A stretch of 64,000 bases of DNA, from positions 1,426,001-1,490,000 of the forward strand of contig CAVVAR010000012.1 of assembly GCA_963746315.1 (NCBI GenBank), given 5' to 3'. The notes under the pieces are model-generated. The model worked only from the letters and a program-made list of their open reading frames with translations, was not told the DNA's origin and did no database searches. A program made the position numbers and the translations under genes. Origin of the DNA: Ga0077555 sp963746315 (GTDB taxonomy: Bacteria > Pseudomonadota > Alphaproteobacteria > Rhizobiales > Hyphomicrobiaceae). Each line of letters opens with the position of its first letter. Within the stretch, counting starts at the first letter, position 1. This document shows positions 57,363 to 64,000 of the stretch, piece after piece.

Positions 57363-57659
57363 ATGTCGACGCCAATCACGGACAAGGCTGAAGTCTCGAT
57401 CGATTTCCCCGACAAGTTCTACATGGGGTCGTTCGGCAAGGGCAGCCGCTACGATATCACCGCCGACGCGGAGGGCATCCACCTGCATCTCGACCGCACG
57501 CACGGCGAGAAGCGCCACGTCGGCTTTCACGTCCACTATTATCTGCTGGCCGAGATGCTCGCCGCGAGCGCCGAGGCGGTCGGCGATGTGAAGGGGCTCG
57601 AGCCGCACCACAAGGAGCGGCTCAAGGAAGCCGCCCGCAAGTGGCTCGCGATCGAATAG
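57363..57659 (+). CDS. Small conserved hypothetical protein
   Basis: 98 aa from the ATG at 57363. It is mixed alpha/beta with His-rich stretches (GIHLHLDRTHGEKRHVGFHV) and a helical C-terminus (HHKERLKEAARKWLAIE). It lies 98 nt after the SDR gene on the same strand and converges on the SsuD-like gene. No family recognised. Confidence 0.65.
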   Translation: MSTPITDKAEVSIDFPDKFYMGSFGKGSRYDITADAEGIHLHLDRTHGEKRHVGFHVHYYLLAEMLAASAEAVGDVKGLEPHHKERLKEAARKWLAIE

Positions 57660-57665
57660 CCCCTT

Positions 57666-58742
57666 TCACGCCGCCATGCGCTTCCGGTTCCGGTCGAGCA
57701 GGATCGGGCGCACCATGCGGTGAAACCGCTCGGCCTCGGCGTCGTGCAGGTAGCCGGACAGGCAGAACGAATGGCAGCCGATGTCGATGTAGTTCTGCAG
57801 CACGTCGGCGCACTGCTCGGGATTGCCGACGATGACCACGCCCGCCCCCGGCCGTGCCTTGGCGAGACCGACCCAGAGGTTTGGCGCGATCACGTCACCC
57901 TTGGCACGCAGCTCCTGGACGCGCCGGTTGGCGGCCGAGTTGGCGTAGTAGTTGACGATATAGGCCTCGCGTTCGGCACCGACGTTGCACACGAGCGCGT
58001 TCGCGGCGTCCCAGGCTTCCTTCTCGGTCTCGCGGCAGACGATCTGTAGCCGCATGCCGAAGCCCAGATCGGCCTCGCGGCCATGCTTCGCCGCGATGGC
58101 GCGCAGCGTCTTCATGTTGGCCTGGATGGTCTCGTAGGTGTCGCCCCAGAACAGGTGCACGTCGGAGTGCTTGGCGGAGAGCTCCCAGGCCTGCCCCGAC
58201 CCGCCGCCGAGGTAGAACTTCGGGTGCGGCTTCTGATAGGGCTTCGGCGTCAGCTCGGCCTGTTGCAGCGTATAGTATTTGCCGTTCCAGTCGGTCCGGC
58301 CATCGCCCTGCGTCCACAGCCGTTTGAGGATCGAGACCTCCTCGTCCATGATCTCGTAGCGTTCCTCCTTCGACCACTTCACGCCCTCGGCGATGTTTTC
58401 CTGCTCGCTCTGTCCGGCGATCAGGTTAACCGAGATGCGTCCGCCCGAGAGCTGGTCACAGGTGGCGACCATCTTCGCCAGCAGCACCGGATTGATGTAG
58501 CTCGGCCGCGCGGCGACGAGCATGCGCATCTTCTTCGTCTGCCCGATCATCAGAGCGCCGGTCATCCAGGCGTCCCAGCACTGGTGACCGACAGGGATGA
58601 GCATGTACTCGAACTCGGCCACCTCGGCCGCCTTGGCGACGCGCGAGAACATGTCCATCCCGGCCGGCACCTTGAGCGGATCACCATAGTCGTCGGTATC
58701 GCCACGGGTCGGCAGGAACCAGCCGAATTCGAGGGGGCGCAT
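57666..58742 (-). CDS. LLM-class monooxygenase (SsuD-like)
   Basis: The 358-aa flavin-dependent monooxygenase has FGWFLPTRGDTDDYGDP at the start, the quintessential LISVNLIAGQSEQENI-type segment, a barrel strand LVAARPSYINPVLLAKM and FYLGGGSGQAWELS. This is the alkanesulfonate-monooxygenase branch, using FMNH2 and O2 to desulfonate or oxidise a substrate. An FMN reductase is not beside it. The ATG at 58742 has a GGAG site. Confidence 0.9.
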   Translation of the reverse strand: MRPLEFGWFLPTRGDTDDYGDPLKVPAGMDMFSRVAKAAEVAEFEYMLIPVGHQCWDAWMTGALMIGQTKKMRMLVAARPSYINPVLLAKMVATCDQLSGGRISVNLIAGQSEQENIAEGVKWSKEERYEIMDEEVSILKRLWTQGDGRTDWNGKYYTLQQAELTPKPYQKPHPKFYLGGGSGQAWELSAKHSDVHLFWGDTYETIQANMKTLRAIAAKHGREADLGFGMRLQIVCRETEKEAWDAANALVCNVGAEREAYIVNYYANSAANRRVQELRAKGDVIAPNLWVGLAKARPGAGVVIVGNPEQCADVLQNYIDIGCHSFCLSGYLHDAEAERFHRMVRPILLDRNRKRMAA

Positions 58743-58912
58743 GGGTTGGATCTCCTGTCGTCGACGTTCGGGCCTCGGGGCCATGTTCAGCCGAACCTTT
58801 GCTTGCGATCAAGCCTGCAGGACGTTGCGGCACGCCGCTGCGTCACGATGACGGCCCCGGTCGCGGCCTCGGCGGCTTGACCGGGGTCATTGCGCGGGCG
58901 CACCCTGGAAAG

Positions 58913-59348
58913 ATGACGAAGTCTGCCCCATCCTCGCGCCTCCAGCAGCCAAGCCTACCTCGCCGAGGCCGGCCCCCGGCTGGCGGAGCTTTGCACGGGC
59001 TGCGGCGCCTGCTTCGAGGCCTGTCCGATCGCGCGCCTGGTGCCGGCCCTGACCGGAGTCGACCCGGTCTCCGTGACCGAAGGCCTCAGGGCGCTCGCAC
59101 GCGGCGAGACCGGCCCGTCCGAGACGATCGCCTGGGTGGGCGCCTGCGGGCGGAGCGGGCTCTGCGTCTCGGCGTGCCCCGAGCGCGACAAGGGCCTCGA
59201 TGCCATGCTGCTCGTGCGCATCGCCAAGCAGCGGGCGATCAACGACACGTCGCAACTTCCCGCGAAGCACGACGCGCACGCATTCCCGCGCGTCAAGACG
59301 TTCGCGCGCCTGCAGCTCACGGACGAGGAGCTCGACCGATGGCTCTGA
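58913..59348 (+). CDS. HdrC-like 4Fe-4S ferredoxin subunit (frameshift near N-terminus)
   Basis: The body reads AYLAEAGPRLAELCTGCGAC then FEACPIARL in one frame. A second cluster motif follows (ACGRSGLCVSACPER), and the protein ends at 59348 with LTDEELDRWL. This frame has no good start before the first Cys motif: the ATG at 58913 is in the frame one base off, so one extra base near 58935-58945 is likely. Corrected, the protein would be about 144 aa. Two 4Fe-4S clusters are expected. It overlaps the HdrB-like gene by 10 nt. It belongs to the heterodisulfide-reductase/glycolate-oxidase-like electron-transfer group. Confidence 0.7.
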
Positions 59349-60178
59349 CGGGCAACCGCCTCACATTCTGGTTCGGCTGCAACATGCTCCGCCATGCCGA
59401 GCTGATCCGGCTGTCGATGCAACTCCTCGAGCGCGCCGGCTACGACGTCGAGGCCGCCGGCGGTCCCGGCTATTGCTGCGGCACGCCGCACGATCACGCG
59501 CCCGGCGCCGCCAGCGCCATGGCGAACCGCACCGTCGAGCGGTTCAACGCGGCGTCGCAAACGGACGGCCGCGGCACGGTCGTGACGTGGTGCCCGTCGT
59601 GCCACATGCACATGTCCGACATCATGTCGCCCGGCAACGCCACCGCGTTCGATATCGCCCATATCACCGAGGTTCTGGCAGAAGCCGGCGACCGTTTGGC
59701 CCCCCTGATGGTGCATCCCGTACGGCGCCGCGTGCTGCTCCATCGCCACATCGGTTTCGCCACCCACGTGCCCGTCAACGACCGCGTGGCGTCTCTTCTC
59801 TCCCGCATCCCGGAGCTGGCCTTGGTCGAGGGGCCGGCTGTGCCCGGGCACATGTGCAGCGCGCTGGGCGGTGTGCCCGGCGCCTTGAAGGGCGCGGTCG
59901 CCGAGACGTGGCATGCTGCCGTCGCATCGGGATGCGATACGCTTGCCACCATCTTCCATTCTTGCCACCGCGAGGTCGCAGCCCTCGACGGGCGTGACGG
60001 CATCGCGGTTCGCAACTGGGTGCATCTCGTCGCCGAGGCCATGGGCCTCGATGCCGGCGACGCCTACCGCGGCTGGCGGCAGGGCGAGGCCCCGGATGCG
60101 GCCGCCATCGCCCGCGCCGACCCGCGCCTTTACGCCAAGCTGGTCGAGCCCGAGCTGAAAAAGCCCTTGCCGATCTGA
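59339..60178 (+). CDS. HdrB-like CCG-domain protein
   Basis: 279 aa. The first CCG module is intact: FGCNMLRHAEL, GPGYCCGTPHDHA and WCPSCHMHM. The second is degenerate (PGHMCSALGG, HSCHREV), so it may carry only one full cysteine-ligated cofactor. Together with the overlapping HdrC-like gene it forms a heterodisulfide-reductase-type pair, likely moving electrons to or from an unknown partner. The start (ATG at 59339) overlaps the stop of HdrC. An MFS gene follows after 45 nt. Confidence 0.82.
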   Translation: MALTGNRLTFWFGCNMLRHAELIRLSMQLLERAGYDVEAAGGPGYCCGTPHDHAPGAASAMANRTVERFNAASQTDGRGTVVTWCPSCHMHMSDIMSPGNATAFDIAHITEVLAEAGDRLAPLMVHPVRRRVLLHRHIGFATHVPVNDRVASLLSRIPELALVEGPAVPGHMCSALGGVPGALKGAVAETWHAAVASGCDTLATIFHSCHREVAALDGRDGIAVRNWVHLVAEAMGLDAGDAYRGWRQGEAPDAAAIARADPRLYAKLVEPELKKPLPI

Positions 60179-60223
60179 ACCCATCCGCCGGACGACGTCC
60201 GCCTGTCTCGCCAAGGCCGCCCC

Positions 60224-61435
60224 ATGACCACCGTTGCCGCGCCCGCCGCCCCCAGTGTCTCGACGCGAGAGACCGCCTATCCGATCGTGGCGGCGCTTTG
60301 CTTCGCGCATTTCCTCAATGACATGACGCAGGCGCTGCTGCCCGCGATCTATCCGATCATCAAGGAGATCTACGCCCTCGACTTCGGCCAGATCGGGCTG
60401 CTGACGCTGGCATTCCAGTTCACGGCCTCGCTGCTGCAGCCGTTCGTGGGCATGATCACGGATCGCCGGCCGATGCCGTTCTCGCTCGCTGGCGGCATGG
60501 GCTCGACGCTGGTCGGCCTGCTGCTCCTCGGCAACGCGACGAGCTACGGCATGCTGTTCATCGGCGCCATGCTGATCGGGCTCGGCTCGGCGATCTTCCA
60601 CCCGGAGGCGGTGCGCATGGCACGCCTCGCGGCGGGCTCGCGTGTCGGCTTCACGCAGTCGATGTTCCAGGTCGGGGGGCAGGCCGGCTCGGCTGTCGGC
60701 CCGCTCCTCGCCGCCGCGATCGTGGTCCCCGCCGGACAGCGCAGTCTCGTCTGGTTCTCAGGCGTCGTTCTGCTTGCGATGCTGCTGCTCGCCTGGGTCG
60801 GGCGCTGGTATGCGGCGCTGGGCCCATCCCCGTCGGGCGCCAAAGCGGGTGGCCTCGGTGCCGGTGGGCGGCTTGCTCCGGGCGTGGCACTCGCGGTCTT
60901 CATCCTGTTCATGCTGATGTTCTCGAAGAGCGCCTACACCTCGAGCCTGACCTCCTATTACACCTTCTACCTGATCGATAAGTTCCAGGTGACGGTGCAG
61001 GCGTCCCAGATCCTGCTCTTCGTCTTTCTCATCTCGCAGGTGATGGGTGCCCTCATCGGCGGCTATCTCGGCGACAAGATCGGCCGGCGCGCGATCATCT
61101 GGATCTCGATCCTCGGCGCGCTGCCATTCACGCTGGCGCTACCGTGGGTGGGGCTCACCTGGACCATCGTCCTCACCATCGTCATCGGTGCCATCATGGC
61201 GAGCGCCTTCCCGGCGATCCTCGTCTATGCGCTGGAGCTGCTGCCCGGCAAGGTCGGCATGACGGCCGGTCTCTTCTACGGCGTGACGTTCGGGCTCGGC
61301 GCGCTGAGCGCGGCCGCCCTCGGGCATCTCGCCGACTGGACCAGCATCTCGTTCGTCTACCAGATGTGCGCGTTCCTGCCGCTGCTCGGGCTGCTTGCCT
61401 GGTTCCTGCCGACGGTCGAGCACGACAAGGGGTAG
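60224..61435 (+). CDS. MFS transporter, Fsr (fosmidomycin resistance) family
   Basis: The 403-aa protein has about 12 helices. Typical blocks are CFAHFLNDMTQALLPAIYP, IGLLTLAFQFTASLLQP, SAIFHPEA and GRRAIIWISILGALPF. Fsr-family exporters extrude small anionic compounds. The position after the HdrC-HdrB pair suggests transport of the same compound, which is inference. The start is the ATG at 60224. Confidence 0.9.
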   Translation: MTTVAAPAAPSVSTRETAYPIVAALCFAHFLNDMTQALLPAIYPIIKEIYALDFGQIGLLTLAFQFTASLLQPFVGMITDRRPMPFSLAGGMGSTLVGLLLLGNATSYGMLFIGAMLIGLGSAIFHPEAVRMARLAAGSRVGFTQSMFQVGGQAGSAVGPLLAAAIVVPAGQRSLVWFSGVVLLAMLLLAWVGRWYAALGPSPSGAKAGGLGAGGRLAPGVALAVFILFMLMFSKSAYTSSLTSYYTFYLIDKFQVTVQASQILLFVFLISQVMGALIGGYLGDKIGRRAIIWISILGALPFTLALPWVGLTWTIVLTIVIGAIMASAFPAILVYALELLPGKVGMTAGLFYGVTFGLGALSAAALGHLADWTSISFVYQMCAFLPLLGLLAWFLPTVEHDKG

Positions 61436-61511
61436 GGCGGGGGCGCCGAAGCCTGCGCTTGAGGCGATCCAGGTCGTCTGTCACTTTGCGACGAGACCCG
61501 AAGGAGGCCCC

Positions 61512-62123
61512 ATGACCCAGGTGACGACGCTCGCAGAGCTTGATGCCCTCTATGGCGCGCCCGTCGAGGCGGCGGTCGTGAAGGAGATCGACTACATCTC
61601 CGATCACTACCGCGTCTTCATCGACAAGGCGCCATTCGTGGTGATCGCCACCGTGGGGCCGGAAGGGCTCGACTGCTCGCCGCGCGGCGATCCTGCCGGC
61701 TTCGTCCGCGTGGTCGACAACAAGACCGTGATGATCCCCGACCGGCGCGGCAACAACCGGGTCGACTGCCTGCGCAACATCGTGCGCGATCCGCGTTGCT
61801 CGCTCCTGTTCATGATTCCAGGCGTCGGCAATACGCTGCGCATCAACGGCACCGCCGAGATCCTCAACGATCCGGCACTGAACGAGAGCTTCGCGTTCAA
61901 CGGCAAGCTGCCCCGCACGGTGCTGAAGGTGACGGCGGAGCGGGTCTATTTCCAGTGCCCGAAGGCACTGGTGCGGTCGCGCCTGTGGAGCCCGGATGCG
62001 CATGTCGCCCGTTCGGAGCTGCCGTCATCGGGCGAGATCCTGGAGGCGCTGACCGGCGGCAAGTTCGACGGCAAGACGTATGATGCGAACTACCCGCAGC
62101 GCCAAGCCGAGACCATCTACTGA
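61512..62123 (+). CDS. Pyridoxamine 5'-phosphate oxidase (PPOX) family flavoprotein
   Basis: The 203-aa split-barrel flavin protein opens with FVVIATVGPEGLDCSPRGDP. Further marks are NKTVMIPDRRGNNRVD, LLFMIPGVGNTLRINGTAEI and a C-terminal FQCPKALVRSRLW. It resembles MSMEG_1061-type FMN proteins, so the exact reaction is unknown. The ATG at 61512 follows AAGGAGG. Confidence 0.87.
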   Translation: MTQVTTLAELDALYGAPVEAAVVKEIDYISDHYRVFIDKAPFVVIATVGPEGLDCSPRGDPAGFVRVVDNKTVMIPDRRGNNRVDCLRNIVRDPRCSLLFMIPGVGNTLRINGTAEILNDPALNESFAFNGKLPRTVLKVTAERVYFQCPKALVRSRLWSPDAHVARSELPSSGEILEALTGGKFDGKTYDANYPQRQAETIY

Positions 62124-62137
62124 TTGCTCACAATGCC

Positions 62138-63085
62138 TCAAGCGCTGGCCTTGTCCAGCGCCGCGAGTGAGCCGGCATCCAGCTTCAACGTCGTTGATTT
62201 CAGGATGTCGGCCAGTTGCTCGAGGCTCGTCGCGCTGGCGATGGGCGCGGCGATGGCGGGTTGTGCGAGCAGCCAGGCAAGCGCCACCTGGGCCTGGGTG
62301 GCGTTGTGCGTTTTCGCGGCGTCGTCGAGGGCTTTGAGGATGCCGAGCCCCTTCGCGTTGAGATACTTGCCGGCGCCGGCGGCGCGCGCCTTGCCGGCGA
62401 GATCGGCCTCGGTGCGGTACTTGCCGGTGAGGAAGCCCGAGGCCAGCGAATAGAACGGAATGACGCCGATCCCCTCCTTCACGCAGAGGTCCTGCAAGGG
62501 GCCCTCGAACTCCGCGCGTTCGACGAGGCTGTAAAGCGGCTGCAGCGTCTCGTAGCGCGGAATGCCGGCCGCGGCGCTGGCCTCGAGCGAGGCCTTGAGG
62601 CGCTCGGCCGTGAAGTTCGATGCGCCGACGACGCGCACCTTGCCGGCCTTCACGAGCTGCGCGTGGGCCTCCATGGTCTCCTCGACCGGGGTGACGTTGT
62701 CGTCGCGGTGGGACTGGTAGAGGTCGATGTGGTCGGTCTGCAGACGCTTCAATGAATCTTCCACCGCGCGAAGGATGTAGGCTTTCGAGAGGCCCTTCTT
62801 GTCCGGCGCCATCTCGAGCCCGCACTTCGAGGCGAGAACCACCTTCGAGCGGTTGCCGCGCGCCTTGAACCAGTTGCCGATGATGATCTCGCTCTCGCCG
62901 CCCGTGTTGCCGGGCTTCCACTTGGAATAGACGTCGGCGGTGTCGACGCAGTTGAAGCCCTGATCGAGGAACGCATCGAGCAGCTTGAAGGATGCGGGCT
63001 CGTCGACGGTCCAGCCGAAGACGTTGCCGCCGAACACGAGGGGAGCGATCTCGAGGTTGCTCTTGCCGAGCTTGCGCTTCTGCAC
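62138..63085 (-). CDS. Aldo/keto reductase
   Basis: This is a 315-aa TIM-barrel NADPH reductase. The tetrad is Asp and Tyr in DTADVYSKW, Lys in LASKCG and His in YQSHRDD. The YhdN/Tas-like subgroup marker LGKSNLEIAPLVFGGN is at the start. The start codon is GTG at 63085. Substrate unknown. It converges on the PPOX gene. Confidence 0.92.
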   Translation of the reverse strand: MQKRKLGKSNLEIAPLVFGGNVFGWTVDEPASFKLLDAFLDQGFNCVDTADVYSKWKPGNTGGESEIIIGNWFKARGNRSKVVLASKCGLEMAPDKKGLSKAYILRAVEDSLKRLQTDHIDLYQSHRDDNVTPVEETMEAHAQLVKAGKVRVVGASNFTAERLKASLEASAAAGIPRYETLQPLYSLVERAEFEGPLQDLCVKEGIGVIPFYSLASGFLTGKYRTEADLAGKARAAGAGKYLNAKGLGILKALDDAAKTHNATQAQVALAWLLAQPAIAAPIASATSLEQLADILKSTTLKLDAGSLAALDKASA

Positions 63086-63116
63086 GGGGCTTTACTCCGG
63101 GACGGGTGGCAGCGGA

Positions 63117-63551
63117 TCAGACGGGCGAGGCGACGAACATCGGGATGCGGCGCGTCGTTTTCTTCTGGTAGTCCTCGTAAGGCGGATATGCGGCGACAGA
63201 AAGCGCCCAGAGGCGCGCGCGCTCCGCGTCGTCGGATACTTCACGCACGCGCATCGGCCAGACCTCGGTGCGGTCGCGTAGCTCGATATCCGGATTTGCG
63301 CGAAGATTATGCACCCAGACCGGATCTTCCGGTGCACCGCCCACGGAGCCGACCAGAACATAGCTGTCGCCGTCCTTGACGCGCATCAGCGGCGTCTTGC
63401 GGATGGCCCCGGTCTTGTTCCCGGTGTGGGTGAAGAGAATGCAAGGCAGGCCCGTGTCGCGCAGAGTCGTGCCCTTGGTCCCGCCGCTCGACTCGTAGAG
63501 CTCGACCTGTTCGCGGACCCAGTCTCTCGGGCTCGGAATGTACGTTGTCAT
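63117..63551 (-). CDS. Nitroreductase/deazaflavin-dependent (DDN) family protein
   Basis: The 144-aa split-barrel protein has YESSGGTKGTTLRDTGLPC, FTHTGNKTGAIRKTPLM, YVLVGSVGGAPEDPVWVHNL and a final YQKKTTRRIPMF. DDN proteins bind F420 or FMN and reduce nitro compounds or quinones. The start is the ATG at 63551; an earlier frame extension lacks similarity. Confidence 0.86.
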   Translation of the reverse strand: MTTYIPSPRDWVREQVELYESSGGTKGTTLRDTGLPCILFTHTGNKTGAIRKTPLMRVKDGDSYVLVGSVGGAPEDPVWVHNLRANPDIELRDRTEVWPMRVREVSDDAERARLWALSVAAYPPYEDYQKKTTRRIPMFVASPV

Positions 63552-63638
63552 GGCATGCTCTCCGGCGTCCTTGATGCCGGGAGAGAGTAGGGCGCAACGG
63601 CAGCCCGGCACAAGCGCTCCGGTTTGCGCTCCGCGCCG

Positions 63639-64000
63639 TCACCCCCGCGCCATCCCCGGCATGCGCTCGGCGAGCCGCGTCGCCTCGGCGAGCATGCCCT
63701 CGATCAACTCGGCAACCGTCGGCACGTCGTGGATCATGCCCGCCACCTGGCCGGCAGCCGACTGGCGCCGCAAGGCCTTCTCCTCGTTGCGCGAGGCGCG
63801 GACGGCGCGCATCAGCTCGGTCAGCTCCGCCTCCGGCGCGTGGCGCGCCAGCGCCTCCTCGTAGGCCGCGATCTCGGGCGTCCGGATGCAACGGACGGTC
63901 GCCCCGGTCATGGCGCGCGTCACGAGCGTATCCGTCTCGCGCATCTCGAGCAGGCGTTGGCGCCCCCACGCGTTGAGATCGGACTCGGCGGTGGCCATGA
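63639..64000 (-). CDS. Nitronate monooxygenase-like flavoprotein (5' end beyond window)
   Basis: Only the C-terminal 120 residues are visible. SDLNAWGRQRLLEMRETDT followed by VTRAMTGATVRCIRTPE and the end ALRRQSAAGQVAGMIHDVP with EGMLAEATRL match the C-terminal part of NAD(P)H-dependent flavin oxidoreductases of the nitronate monooxygenase (2-nitropropane dioxygenase) family. The Met at 63998 is probably internal. Confidence 0.8.
   Translation of the reverse strand, partial: MATAESDLNAWGRQRLLEMRETDTLVTRAMTGATVRCIRTPEIAAYEEALARHAPEAELTELMRAVRASRNEEKALRRQSAAGQVAGMIHDVPTVAELIEGMLAEATRLAERMPGMARG

Overview
The window is GC-rich chromosomal DNA of an alphaproteobacterium, most likely of the order Hyphomicrobiales (Rhizobiales). 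The clues are an ExoR-type Sel1-repeat protein, a CycM-like membrane-anchored cytochrome c, an alphaproteobacterial DksA with a mostly Cys-less finger, a zur-znuC-znuB cluster, and a perfect Irr-type iron control palindrome in front of katG. There are no rRNA or tRNA genes, CRISPR arrays, transposases or phage genes that I can recognise. The content is core housekeeping genes mixed with many catabolic oxidoreductases.

Layout. 0-8.2 kb: nitrogen-compound catabolism. It holds an AllG/YlbE-type protein (running off the left edge) with a stand-alone FdrA C-terminal piece, a CDP-alcohol phosphatidyltransferase coupled to an EEP-family hydrolase, then an amidase divergent from hyuA-hyuB (hydantoinase/oxoprolinase type). 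8.4-13.4 kb: a complete four-gene branched-chain 2-oxo acid dehydrogenase operon (E1a, E1b, E2, E3). 13.6-15.9 kb: katG. 16.7-21.1 kb: a GNAT, a MoxR ATPase, a DksA with a long basic tail and a thiolase homologue without catalytic residues. 21.3-23.6 kb: zinc regulation and uptake (zur-znuC-znuB, no znuA). 23.6-33 kb: HrpB helicase, an amidohydrolase, a broken foreign-looking gene, two tandem inositol-phosphatase paralogues, a lipoprotein, a cluster of four palindromic repeats, a methyltransferase and a luciferase-like monooxygenase. 33-44.6 kb: parC, a small basic protein, a P450, two tandem DedA proteins, a quinone reductase, cytochrome c, a LutA-like protein, an ExoR-like protein and exonuclease III. 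44.8-51.8 kb: TauD-type dioxygenase, acyl-CoA dehydrogenase, a second P450, a CorA-like transporter, rpsI-rplM and a thioesterase. 51.9-64 kb: enoyl-CoA hydratase, VOC and CoA-binding proteins, a DUF559 nuclease-like gene bracketed by repeats, a CaiB/BaiF CoA-transferase, an SDR, an SsuD-like monooxygenase, an HdrC-HdrB-like pair with an Fsr-type exporter, a PPOX flavoprotein, an aldo/keto reductase, a nitroreductase-like protein and a partial nitronate monooxygenase.

Two things stand out at window scale. First, five genes (E1a, DksA, a hypothetical near 27.6 kb, ExoR, HdrC) each look interrupted by one extra base, always an insertion and at unrelated sequences. That points to a sequence or assembly error signature more than to biology. 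Second, short perfect-ended palindromes with TAGTG...CACTA tips occur at two sites 22 kb apart. Two of the copies differ at only one base, so they look like a recently active family of small mobile palindromes. Two further repeat families (a CTTGT-loop type and a CCCTCTCCCC type) are scattered between genes.
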